Shown: positions 1 to 11,616 of the stretch, in pieces
Layout: every line of letters begins with the position of its first letter
Position numbering within the stretch: position 1 is the stretch's first letter
DNA from: Orychophragmus violaceus
Taxonomy: Eukaryota > Streptophyta > Magnoliopsida > Brassicales > Brassicaceae
Assembly: GCA_030180135.1 (NCBI GenBank)
Contig: CM058233.1
Coordinates: 100,772,994-100,836,993, forward strand
DNA length: 64,000 nt
Reading direction: 5' to 3'
The notes under the pieces: generated by a model
Database searches by the model: none
What the model was told of the DNA's origin: nothing
Seen by the model: only the letters and a program-made list of their open reading frames with translations
Made by a program: the position numbers and the translations under genes

Positions 1-1182
1 AATATAAATTATGTTTTGATTTAAATAGAAGTGATGATATATTGTATTATACATATGTTATGGTTATAGTTATATTAATAATAATAAAAGTTACATAATT
101 TTTAACATAAATAATTATTACAAATATAATTAAATAACAAAATACAATAGCTTACAAAATTATAATAATAGAAAAATATTCTTAACAAAAAGTTTTATAG
201 ATATGTATATTTGAATTCTGTTTTTAAAGATATTCATTATAATAGTGAATTTTGTTGATGATTTTTACTTAACAAAAAAAAAAGTATTTGTGAACTAATT
301 AAAAATTGGTGGAGTGTTTTATTGTTTGGAAAAGTTAAAAAAAAAAAAAAGAATATTAAGAAAAACAACAAAAAGGGACGTAGAGGAATGGATAAGCAAG
401 AGAGAAAAACATTTAAATAGTAAAAGTCACTAAAACGTGACTGTAGGAAAAAGATAAAAATAAAGAACAAAAACAGTTACTATTACTTTAAGGGCTGTAT
501 AAATCATAAAGTCATAAAAGCCTGATTGGTAATTAATTGCCTATTACAAAGACTTTTTAAAAACTAAAGAATTGTGGCTGTTACAAATAATAAAAGTTGA
601 GAATTGTGGCTTTAACAAAATCGTACAATAACAAGAGCAAAAACAGTTATTTGACTGTGAGATTATTAAGGAAGACTTTTAGTGCTGTGAAGTAGTTACA
701 GCCTGATTGGTGTAAAAATGACTTTAAAGACTGTATAATTAATTTAAAGCCTCCACAGCTTTCACAGTCTATACCCCAATCGGACCCATAATTGTCATTA
801 AACATTAAACGGTAGGTCGACTATTTTCAGAAAGGTAAGGAAATAACCGAATGCAGCGTCGTAGTAAAGTAAGGAAATAATCGAAGTGGCGTAGCAGGTA
901 GCTTTATGTCTATAGTTTCCAGTCCAATATACATACATATATGCTATTATCTTCTTCTAATTTTGCCTCAATATTGGCAGCCACGTATATTCTTGAGATT
1001 GATTATTTGATTAGTTTGTGGGGTTTGTTATATATTACCATCATTATTTGATGATACACTTTTCTGAACTTAAAAATACTATCTCTACTCACCACAATAC
1101 ATTAATTTAGAATATGAAAGGCTATTATGATTATTATCGGATACTGGGTAAGTCTTATTACTTTTTTATAATTTATTGAGTA
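1..1182. other. AT-rich intergenic DNA, no gene seen
   Basis: No credible coding exon on either strand. A short motif, CCTGATTGGT, recurs near 521 and 703, each time in a similar context (a run ending in CTGTATAA or CTGTGA nearby), and a reverse-oriented CCAATCGG lies near 776. This hints at an old, decayed TIR transposon, but I cannot set its ends. Confidence 0.4.
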
Positions 1183-1888
1183 ATACTTGGGTTCACCCCT
1201 AGAGGTGAACCTTTTTATTCACCTCCACATTTTCTAACCAATCAAATAATTCCACATAATCTAATATTAAAAATAAATAAAATTTTAAAAATGTTTTAAA
1301 AATAAGAAAATAAAAAACGAAAATAAAAGAAAAGAAAATATATTTTATTTCAAACAAAACTTAAAAATAATTTTTTTTAAAAAAATACTAAAACCTAAAT
1401 CTTAATCTCTAAACCCTAAATTCTAACCTTAAACCCTAAACGATAATTTGAACCTAAAATATTAAAATTAAAACTAAATCCTAATCCCTAAATCCAATAT
1501 CTAAATCTTAAAAAATAAAAAAACTAAACCCTAATCCCTAAACTCTAAACCCTAATCCAAAGATCTTAAACCCTAATCCATAAACCCTAAACCCAAAGAG
1601 CTTAAACCCTATATCATAAACCCTAATCCCTAAACCCAATATGTAAATTTTAAAAAATAAAAACTAAACCCTAATCCCTAAACCCTAAACCCTAACCCAA
1701 AGAGCTTAAACCCTAATCTCTAAACCCCAAATCCAAAGAGCTTAAACCCTATACCATAAACCCTAATCCCTAAACCTTAATTTTAATTTTATAATATTAT
1801 TTAAAAATAATATTACATGACATATTTTTATTGGTTAATAAAGAGGGGGTGAACAAATGGATTCACCTCTAGGGGTGAACCTAAGTAT
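1183..1888. mobile_element. TIR element (non-autonomous) with telomere-like interior
   Basis: The two ends are inverted copies. The left end reads ATACTTGGGTTCACCCCTAG, and the reverse complement of the right end (1888 downward) reads ATACTTAGGTTCACCCCTAG. Similarity continues inward through AGAGGTGAA and then more loosely (TTATTCACCTCC against TTGTTCACCCCC, then AACCAAT). The TIR is at least 28 bp within ~706 bp. No transposase is encoded. The interior is largely CCCTAAA-type repeat (separate entry). I cannot assign a superfamily because the target-site duplication is not clear. A partial relative of the left arm lies near 54413. Confidence 0.7.
1384..1788. repeat. Degenerate telomere-like (CCCTAAA) repeat block
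   Basis: About 400 bp built from variants of AAACCCTAA (AACCCTAATC, AACCCTAAAC, AACCCAAAGAGCTT). A ~60-90 bp higher-order period contains AAAGAGCTTAAACCCTA three times (near 1595, 1697 and 1735). The repeat lies wholly inside the TIR element, so it travels as transposon cargo and is not a chromosome end. Confidence 0.8.
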
Positions 1889-2310
1889 TTTCCTAATTTA
1901 TTCATGCCAACAAAATACAATAGTTGTATATAGTTCCTTTACCCAATATAGTTTATATCACCCATCTTCCCATCTTCTTTATTGCGTGTGCAAGATATCA
2001 TCCATCGTATCCAATATTTTTATATATTGGTTTTCTTATAGTATACTTCTAACTAAAAGTTTGAAGTCCAATAAGTAACAAAATCTTCAACACAATCGCT
2101 CAAATTGTGGAAGTCTCATCTTACAATGCTGGTTTCAAAGTTAAGAGAAGTTAGTGTTTTTTTTTTTTTTAACAAAAGCTTAGAAGTTAGTGGTTGCATT
2201 TTCCAAATTTGTGTTGCTTATTCAATTGAAACTCTATCCATCATAATAGTACTAATAGTGGTTCTGTTTTGTTATGTTCTGAAGACGTCTACTATTGTGA
2301 AATGAGGGAA

Positions 2311-5097
2311 TCAATACTATTAAAAAATTGGAGTTTGTCCATGGTACATAAATGTTGTTCCTGAAATTTGCCCTTAATATTATTAGGATTTGTAACCTTC
2401 ATTAAGGGTATTTAGGGAATATAACATTATCTCTACAATCCATGGTACATAAATGTTGTTCCTGAAATTTGCCTTTAATATTATTAGGATTTGTAACCTT
2501 CATTAAGGGTAATTAGGGAATATAACATTATCTTTACAATCCATGTTTCCAAACAAGACAATTATTAAACATGTAACCAAACAACCAAAATCTAATAGGT
2601 CCCACTTTCCTAATTAATTAAAATTAAAACAAATTAATTGATAAATATAATGAATAATTTATACATCAACTATTATATTAAATTAAGATTCTCTAATTTA
2701 TGATCTTAATTTATAATTTAATTCAAAATATATTTATAATATATTTTAATATCTTTTTATTTTGTTTCAAAATATATATATACACACATATTACGATTGA
2801 TGTTTTTACGATTGTACTTTTTAGCAGGTTTTTCCATCAAACTGAAAAATATTTAATTAATTAAACGGGTTGAAAAATTAATTAACCAATCTCGATTATA
2901 AATTTTCTATAAAAAAATTCGCATATAGTAAATAATTTCAGCTGATATATTTTAAAATTAATAAAATATTAAAATGATTTCATATTTATATTATTCAAAT
3001 ATTTGAAATATATTTTCATATCTTTTTATTTTGTTTCAAATATATATATATATATATATACACATATTACGATTGATGTTTTTACGATTGTACTTTTTAG
3101 CAGGTTTTTCCATCAAACTGACAAATATTTAATTAATTAAACGGGTTGAAAATTTAATTAGCCAATCTCAATTATAAATTTTCTATAAAAAATTCGCATA
3201 TAGTAAATAATTTCAGCTGCTTTATTTTAAAATTAATAAAATAATAAAATGATTTCATACTTATATTATTCAAATATTTGAAGCGTCAAATTATGCTTTA
3301 TGTTTGAATGAAGTTTTTAACGGATAGTTCCATCAAATTTGCAAATTATATATACGACTACAACATGTATTTTATAAAATAATATTTTAGATAAATATTA
3401 AAAAATTGGAGTTTGTCCATGGTACATAAATGTTGTTCCTGAAATTTGCCCTTAATATTATTAGGATTTGTAACCTTCATTAAGGGTATTTAGGGAATAT
3501 AACATTATCTCTACAATCCATGGTACATAAATGTTGTTCCTGAAATTTGCCTTTAATATTATTAGGATTTGTAACCTTCATTAAGGGTAATTAGGGAATA
3601 TAACATTATCTTTACAATCCATGTTTCCAAACAAGACAATTATTAAACATGTAACCAAACAACCAAAATCTAATAGGTCCCACTTTCCTAATTAATTAAA
3701 ATTAAAACAAATTAATTGATAAATATAATGAATAATTTATACATCAACTATTATATATAAATTAAGATTCTCTAATTTATGATCTTAATTTATAATTTAA
3801 TTCAAAATATATTTATAATATATTTTAATATCTTTTTATTTTGTTTCAAAATATATATATACACACATATTACGATTGATGTTTTTACGATTGTACTTTT
3901 TAGCAGGTTTTTCCATCAAACTGAAAAATATTTAATTAATTAAACGGGTTGAAAAATTAATTAACCAATCTCGATTATAAATTTTCTATAAAAAAATTCG
4001 CATATAGTAAATAATTTCAGCTGATATATTTTAAAATTAATAAAATATTAAAATGATTTCATATTTATATTATTCAAATATTTGAAATATATTTTCATAT
4101 CTTTTTATTTTGTTTCAAATATATATATATATATATACACATATTACGATTGATGTTTTTACGATTGTACTTTTTAGCAGGTTTTTCCATCAAACTGACA
4201 AATATTTAATTAATTAAACGAGTTGAAAATTTAATTAGCCAATCTCAATTATAAATTTTCTATAAAAAATTCGCATATAGTAAATAATTTCAGCTGCTTT
4301 ATTTTAAAATTAATAAAATAATAAAATGATTTCATACTTATATTATTCAAATATTTGAAGCGTCAAATTATGCTTTATGTTTGAATGAAGTTTTTAACGG
4401 ATAGTTCCATCAAATTTGCAAATTATATATACGACTACAACATGTATTTTATAAAATAATATTTTAGATAAATATTAAAAAATTGGAGTTTGTCCATGGT
4501 ACATAAATGTTGTTCCTGAAATTTGCCCTTAATATTATTAGGATTTGTAACCTTCATTAAGGGTAATTAGAGAATATAACATTATCTCTACAATCCATGT
4601 TTCCAAACAAGACAATTATTAAACATGTAACCAAACAACCAAAATCTAATAGGTCACACTTTCCTAATTAATTAAAATCAAAACAAATTAATTGATAAAT
4701 ATAATGAATAATTTATACATCAACTATTATATATAAATTAAGATTCTCTAATTTATGATCTTAATTTATGATTTAATTCAAAATATATTTATAATATATT
4801 TTAATATCTTTTTTATTTTGTTTCAAAATATATATATATATACACATATTACGATTGATGTTTTTACGATTGTACTTTTTAGCAGGTTTTTCCATCAAAC
4901 TGAAAAATATTTAATTAATTAAACGGGTTGAAAAATTAATTAACCAATCTCGATTATAAATTTTCTATAAAAAAATTCGCATATAGTAAATAATTTCAGC
5001 TGATATATTTTAAAATTAATAAAATATTAAAATGATTTCATATTTATATTATTCAAATATTTGAAATATATTTTCATATCTTTTTATTTTGTTTCAA

Positions 5098-5131
<34 letters not shown>

Positions 5132-5803
5132 TACGATTGATGTTTTTACGATTGTACTTTTTTGCAGGTTTTTCCATCAAACTGACAAATTTTTAATTAA
5201 TTAAACGGGTTGAAAATTTAATTAGCCAATCTCAATTATAAATTTTCTATAAAAAATTCGCATATAGTAAATAATTTCAGCTGATGTATTTTAAAATTAA
5301 TAAAATAATAAAATAATTTCATACTTATATTATTCAAATATTTGAAGCGTCAAATTATGCTTTATGTTTGAATGAAGTTTTTAACGGATAGTTCCATCAA
5401 ATTTGCAAATTATATATACGACTACAACATGTATTTTATAAAATAATATTTTAGATAAATAAAATAACAATTAAACATATACCACATAACTTTTACAATA
5501 GTTGTTTTCACATATATATATATTTTTCCAAACTATGATCTTACGATACAACGCAGATTAAAATATATAATGCGAAATCGTTATTTTAATCTCTTAATCC
5601 TTACGATATATCTCCTCCAAATAACACATAATTCACTTAAAAAAAAACTAAATTGCTAACTCACTGTTTATAATGTTGGTTAAACAATTATAATGAAAAT
5701 TATATTACATAATTAAAAATCTAAACTACTATTAACAAAATGAATAAAAAATAAAATTTGTAAAGAAAATTAAACCAGCACTTAAGTGCGGGTCAAAATC
5801 TAG
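2311..5803 (+). mobile_element. Non-autonomous Helitron
   Basis: The 5' end at 2311 is TCAATACTATTAAAA, close to the TCTATACTATTAAAA start familiar from Arabidopsis Helitrons (remembered). The 3' end is CTAG at 5800-5803, preceded by ten bases and then the palindrome GCACTTAAGTGC (5778-5789), which is the expected subterminal hairpin. The host dinucleotide is A|T (A at 2310, T at 5804), the normal Helitron target, with no target-site duplication. There is no Rep/helicase ORF, so it depends on another element. The body is three head-to-tail repeats (next entry) plus a unique 3' segment from ~5460. Confidence 0.85.
2321..5459 (+). repeat. Three tandem ~1.08-kb repeats inside the Helitron
   Basis: Copies begin with TTAAAAAATTGGAGTTTGTC at about 2321, 3399 and 4476, giving periods of 1,078 and 1,077 bp. 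Copies 1 and 2 contain a further ~97-bp direct duplication (CCATGGTACATAAATG to CTCTACAAT, twice), and copy 3 has it only once. Each copy also contains two diverged ~330-bp sub-repeats starting with ATTACGATTGATGTTTTTAC and separated by (TA)n tracts of different length. Copies 1 and 2 look nearly identical, so the expansion is recent relative to the element. Confidence 0.85.
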
Positions 5804-6179
5804 TTGTATTTAAAATGTAGTTTTACAAATATTGCGTTAATTCCGCCATTATATAAGCTACCAATAAAAAAATATAAAAAGAAAACTTAATTTTCGCAAA
5901 TAATTTTTTTAAAATTCATTTATTGTTTAATATTTTTTTTGTATTTTTTAAATGAAAATATAGACTCTACGTTTTTTGGGTCATTCTGTAGCTTATCAAA
6001 ATGTCATTATTCTATTTAAGTTTATTTCCATAAAAAGAGAATACTAATTATATTATTTTTTACTAAGTATTAATTAATATGATTGAATAAAATTCTTTAA
6101 AACATATATAACGTACATTTTTTCTAAAAAGTTTCATGCTATAAGAAACCGAATTATTTATGTTGGGGGTCAGGTCTCC
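5804..6179. other. Upstream region of the GH28 gene
   Basis: AT-rich, no ORF. It ends in the core promoter of the GH28 gene. The Helitron 3' end therefore lies only ~450 bp upstream of that gene's start codon. Confidence 0.5.
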
Positions 6180-6195
6180 TATAAATATATATAAA
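6180..6195 (+). promoter_or_regulatory. TATA box of the GH28 gene
   Basis: TATAAATATATATAAA lies 65-80 bp before the ATG at 6260, in front of a short pyrimidine/A-rich leader. Position and sequence fit a plant core promoter; assigning it to this gene is inference. Confidence 0.6.
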
Positions 6196-6259
6196 CTCTT
6201 TCATTCATACAAAAGAAAACAATAATCCAAATTCATTTCTCCATTTCTTAAAAACCGTA

Positions 6260-9200
6260 ATGCGAAACCTTCTTTCCACCTTCGGTTTCCTTCTCCTCTT
6301 TCTCCTTGTCAGCCACGATGGTGGCTTTACCGGAGCCGCCGGTGCCGAACATAACCTCAGAGCCACCGATTTCCACACTCATCGACACCGTCGTCACCAC
6401 GGCCACCGTCGCGGAGAAGAGTTCGAGTACTCGGCCGTATCATGTAGAGCTTACTCAGCGTCTCTTGACGAGTTCGGCGCCGTAGGAGATGGTGTGACCT
6501 CAAATACCGCAGCGTTTCGCGACGCAGTTTCTCAGCTTAGCCGTTTCGCAGACTACGGTGGCTCATTGTTATTTGTTCCCGCCGGGAGGTGGCTCACCGG
6601 AAGCTTTAACCTCACCAGCCATTTCACGCTTTTCCTCCACCGTGATGCTGTTCTCCTCGCCTCCCAAGTGAGTATTTAATTTATTTCCCTTTCATTTTCT
6701 AAAAATGAAATAATTAATTAGGAATATACCCCGTGACACAAAACTCCACAAACGTCTTTGATAATTTTTTTTCCTGTTGCATATTTGTTGTTGAGCAATA
6801 CATACATTCACGTGACATTGTTGCTTAGCTTCAGATGATATATAGTTGGGCCATTCGATTTATGTTGTTGTTTCTTCGGTGAATAATTTTGTTTATATTA
6901 AAAGTAGCACACATTGATATTGTGATTACAAATACTAGTTTATTCGTGCAAATTGGAAGACTTGAAGGTCTCCGGGGTCTTTAGTTGACCTATATAAAGA
7001 TTAAAGACTATTCATTATTTTTTGGTTGTCTAACTTTCTACTAAAAGCTCACTATTAATTAGATTTAGAATGCGTAACTCTAAGGGTGTAAATTGTGGTA
7101 ATTAGTGGAATACAATGGAATAATTTTAGTGGAATTAAAAATAGAGAAATAAAGTTGGTTAGGCTAAAAATTTTCCTTTCTTTAATAATAGAGGAACAAA
7201 TTTCAACAGCCTACCCTATTCTACTAAGAAATAAAAAAAATTGTCAAATGGATGATTTTTGGAGTAATTTAGCATAATAGTCAATTCTATTAAATTGTGT
7301 TCCTCTAAAAAAATGATAACTATTTGCACAGTAAATGTAGAGGGTAGAAGAAATGGGTGAGTTACGCATAGACAACAAAATAGGCAAAGACATAAAGTTA
7401 GTGGGGATCGTTATCGGACGGTTTTAAGAGTGTGCGACCCATTCTTGTTAGGAAGATCTCACCCGTCCATTTCTATTCCAAATCTCAGCCACAAATTTTC
7501 TTTTGGCCTTACAACACCTCCACTAGAATAAAGAAAAAAATAAAATAGACAAAATATTATTTTAAGAAATGGATATTATAAATGTTGAGATATTCACTTA
7601 AAATTATATATCTATAAAAAAAATCGGGTTAACAATCTACTTCTCCACATAAATTATCATATAATACCAAATATTTATCAAAATATGCATTATGTTTATA
7701 TTTCCATAAAATAAAATTACAACTTTAATTCTTTCCAAATTAAAAATTGGAAACTTATATCCTTATAAATAATAGTTCAAAACATAAACTTAATTTTTTC
7801 CGATTAACTATTTTATAAACAATTATTAACCACTTAAATCTAAGATTAAACGGAATAAAATCCAATTGCACAAAAATAAGACGTAATTACATAAATTAAG
7901 ATCCTGTTACATCAAATAAAATCTCCAACTTACAAACCCATAAAGGATATTTTGGACAAATGGATATACATGTGGAAAACCGGGTTATGGTCTTGCTTTT
8001 GGATCATATTATTCAATTTGGTTTAAGTGGTTTAATGTTTTACTTATAATTTAAGCCATCTAAATTTTATTTGGTGGAAAATTTAGGTTTTTAATTTTTG
8101 TTACATATTCGGTAGACATCTAGTGCTATACAATAAGTTAGTTCGTTAATCTTCTAATAGCCTCTAATAATTAATAAAGTGTGACTAGTTCTAAGCTAAT
8201 TATGACAATTGTTTTTCTTTCCTAACGTTATTTGCAGGAAGAAAGTGATTATGAAGTGATAGAGCCATTGCCTTCGTACGGAAGAGGTAGAGACACAGAT
8301 GGTGGAAGATTCATCAGTCTACTTTTCGGCTCAAACTTAACCGACGTGGTTATCACCGGTTAGTCTTTCAATTAGTACTGAATAAACCGAAATAACTGAA
8401 GATTTCCTTATTCGATTGCGTTTTTTTAATTGAAAGGTGAGAATGGGACTATTGATGGCCAAGGAGAGCCATGGTGGGGGAAATTCAAGAGAGGAGAGTT
8501 GAAATACACGAGACCGTATTTGATTGAGATTATGCATTCTGATGGTATCCAAATCTCCAATCTCACATTCTTGAATTCGCCTTCTTGGCATATTCACCCG
8601 GTCTACAGCAGGTAAAGTCTCACCCGGTTTAACAATTCGGTTATCAATTTTAAAGCTATTAAACCAGTTGTATTTATTTTTTCTATATGCAGCAATATTG
8701 TTATTCAAGGTTTGACGATATTAGCACCGGTCACAGTACCAAACACCGACGGGATCAACCCAGGTACGAAATCATATGGATAATCTCAAAATACCGATAA
8801 CCGGTTTTATAAGATCTGGCTGAAATTCGTTCCGGTTTATTTTAGATTCTTGCACGAACACGAGGATCGAAGATTGCTACATCGTTTCCGGCGACGATTG
8901 TATCGCCGTGAAGAGTGGATGGGATCAGTATGGAATCAACTACGGAATGCCCACGAAAAAGCTCTTGATCCGACGGCTCACATGCATTTCCCCTGACAGT
9001 GCCGTGATCGCTCTTGGTAGCGAGATGTCCGGTGGAATTGAGGATGTTCGAGCTGAAGATATCGTCGCCATTAACTCTGAATCTGGAATCAGGTACGTAA
9101 TAAAAAATAAGCCGGTTTAGTTTGGTTCGATTCGATTAAACCGAAATCAAATCTGCAGGATTAAAACAGCGATTGGACGAGGAGGATACGTGAAGGATGT

Positions 9201-9621
9201 GTATGTAAGAGGAATGACAATGAAGACGATGAAATACGTTTTTTGGATGACCGGAAGTTACGGTTCGCATCCGGACGAGCATTATGATCCTAAAGCGTTA
9301 CCGGTAATTCAGAACATTAATTACCAAGACATGGTCGCTGAGAACGTTACGATGCCGGCTCAATTGGCGGGAATATCGGGGGATCAGTTCACTGGGATAT
9401 GTATCTCTAACGTGACGATCACGCTTTCGAAGAAACCTAAGAAAGTGCTTTGGAATTGTACGGACGTGTCCGGTTATACAAGCGGTGTGACACCCGAGCC
9501 GTGTCAGCTTTTACCGGAGAAGCAGCCGGGGACGATTGTGCCTTGTAACTTCCCGGAAAGTCCGATTCCCATTGAAGAAGTGAAGCTCCAAAGTTGCTAC
9601 TCCAGAAGAAGGCATATGTGA
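6260..9621 (+). CDS. GH28 pectinase-like protein (pectin lyase-like superfamily), At4g23500 type
   Basis: Predicted exons are 6260-6667, 8238-8358, 8437-8611, 8693-8763, 8846-9092 and 9159-9621. All junctions are GT-AG with matching phases, giving 1,485 nt and 494 aa. An N-terminal signal peptide (~residues 1-28, hydrophobic FGFLLLFLLV) implies secretion to the cell wall, where GH28 enzymes hydrolyse homogalacturonan. A His/Arg-rich stretch follows at ~39-52, then the right-handed beta-helix. GH28 motifs seen are NTDG (252-255, Asp254), GDDC (274-277, Asp275/276) and RIK (341-343). The usual GHG histidine motif is replaced by ALGSEMSGG (~314-322), as I recall for this plant clade, so classical polygalacturonase activity is not assured. 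Intron 1 is long (1,570 bp) and repeat-like. The first gene of the syntenic block; length fits the family. Confidence 0.93.
6668..8237 (+). other. Long first intron of the GH28 gene
   Basis: This 1,570-bp intron far exceeds the gene's other introns (66-82 bp). It contains a segment around 7085-7320 rich in GTGGAATTA-like words, with weak inverted similarity between its ends (TGTAAATTGTGG against TTAAATTGTGTTCC). This suggests a decayed MITE; I could not define ends. Confidence 0.4.
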
Positions 9622-10084
9622 AGATGAAAATATTTACTTTTTTCTCTACAAATACATTTCTTGGGTTATAAGTAAACATGTTATCATATGGATGGACTCG
9701 ATTGAATAATAGAACATAACTTCAAGGGAAATGACAGACACACAAAAAAAAAAATTCCCAAAATAGTATATACAAATTTAATATTGGTAATCTTTTTCAT
9801 CATTAAAAGAAGAACAAAACAGAGGCTTAACGTGAGACCCAATTAACCAAAGCCTTTTGAGCATCCTGTCTCCATGTGAATCCATCTTAATAAATGTTTG
9901 CTGCCAAATTTGTATCAGCTGTAAATTTTAGATGAAGTTCATGTATCCCATATATTATTGGAGAAGTTAGTAAAAGTAAACGGAGTGATTATTTAATGTG
10001 GTCGGAGCATACTGAACTTACTGGTGATCCTGAGGTAAGGCAACAAGACGATTATCAGATTACCGTGGAGGATTAATTGGATTC

Positions 10085-10412
10085 TAATGCCAAGACCTGG
10101 GAAGTCTCTTCAAATCTGCTGACACTGGAAGGATTCAAACCAAAGCCCTGCACAATAACAATATCTAAAGACCGTCACGAGAAGCTACAAAAGTTTCTTT
10201 AGATTAAGATAACGAATTTCAGGTTAAGGAAATACCTTTTGAAGGAGTTCAAATGTGTCAGAACTCTGAAATTGGACCAGATTTTCAAGAGAACTTAAGT
10301 TGATGAACACTAGATTAGTGTGTCCTTTCAGGCTCAGAGATGCAAGACCATTGGGGATCTCTTTGAAGCTTTCAATATCTGTAATTTCATGGTTTAGAGC
10401 TTGTAAGACCAT
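10085..10412 (-). pseudogene. Two-exon gene fragment (copy A), disrupted
   Basis: On the minus strand, 10412 to ~10241 reads a leucine-rich segment (IPNGLASLSLKGHTNLVFIN) that resembles an LRR but is too short to classify. It is followed by a GT donor and a second short exon ending in a stop near 10075. In this copy the second exon has TGA where copy B has TGG, so it is broken. It may be the remnant of a disease-resistance gene C-terminus; that is inference. Confidence 0.45.
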
Positions 10413-10665
10413 TCCCCATTGGGGTTTCTTAGGAGAGTTTCTTAAGTAAAAAATTATAAAATATTTGTGGACTCCACGTGAATAGTTAAGAGACAGGTTC
10501 TTAAAATCATTAGTTAAGAACCCGTCTCTTAACTATTCACGTGACGTGGCGCACCCTCATTGATTCCTTTTTTTTGATTTTTTTTTTCATCTGCAAAAAA
10601 AAAAAATTAAAATAATAATATTTTTTTTTTATGAACCCAAAGGAATAACACCAATGTACATACTC
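10407..10665. mobile_element. Tourist/Harbinger-like MITE, 259 bp
   Basis: TAA at 10404-10406 and 10666-10668 flanks a 259-bp insert that is absent from the matching point of copy B (near 13913). The ends are imperfect inverted repeats (GACCATTCCCCATTGGGGTT against GAGTATGTACATTGGTGTTA). An internal palindrome pairs CACGTGAATAGTTAAGAGAC with GTCTCTTAACTATTCACGTG. The 3-bp TAA duplication fits PIF/Harbinger. Confidence 0.82.
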
Positions 10666-11616
10666 TAAGAACGAATATAGGGACTAGAATAAATCACTAT
10701 AGAGGGATTTTGACTGTTGGTATTGATATTGTCTTCCGTCGATTTTTTCGGAGTACTACCGGTTTGAATTTGGTATCGATTCTTCGGATATAGCAATTTA
10801 AGACTCATTCAGATATTTATGTCAATTGTGATTTGGGTTAATACCTCTAATTCAGATCGATTTTTTAAGTCCTGATATATTGCCAAGGCTAAATAACCAA
10901 AACTTCATGAAATTTTTGCACTAATTTAATGGAAAATTGAAAATTTAATCAATATTAACCAATCTAAATATACCACTCCTATGAAGTAATAAAAGTAATA
11001 AAAGGAGTATTTAATCATGTTCTTATTTTTTTTCCAGAAACCTCGATCTCCTTATTTTTCAAATCAGTTTCTCCATCATCCGTTTACAGCTGTTACATTA
11101 AAACATTAGGTTCCATACTCTTGACGTGCCGAAAATGACAAAAAGAGTCGTTATTACTGAATATTGTTTGTCAGAAGAATGTGTTGTAATGTTTCTTGGA
11201 TGTCAACCAATAATGTACTTGTATTTTTTTGTTAAATAGTATTTGGTGTTTTGATCAAAACAATAATTCTCAACTAACGATTCTTTCATTTATCATTTCG
11301 ACCAGATAATATATGATAACACGGTCCAAATGCACAGTAGGTAATTATGGTTGAATCATCTTTTAGGACCCGTAATTCGATTGTATTGGTCAACAGAATG
11401 ATTTGAAACTAAATCGGTGTTTCTTTAAACTCCAAATAGCGTTGATCGGTTAAGTAAGGAGTAGAATATATTGTGTTAAACAGTTTAGTAAAAAAAGCTT
11501 TAACCCTGATACAATGGCTTTTGCGCAAGACACAATGACACTAGTAAAAGATAAAAGTGATATTGCTTGCAACAGAAGTTTCATGACGGCCAATCCTCCA
11601 AATCATCTTTTGCTCC

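Noticed and set aside
1384..1788. Telomere end
   Set aside because: Repeats are degenerate and enclosed by transposon inverted termini, with ordinary DNA on both sides.
2321..5459. Regular direct repeats that could suggest a CRISPR-like array or a satellite
   Set aside because: The units are ~1.08 kb, lie within Helitron ends in plant nuclear DNA, and have no short repeat-spacer pattern.
10224..10412. A complete NBS-LRR resistance gene in the 10-16 kb region
   Set aside because: Only a short leucine-rich piece is present; no NB-ARC motifs (P-loop, GLPL, MHD) were seen on either strand.
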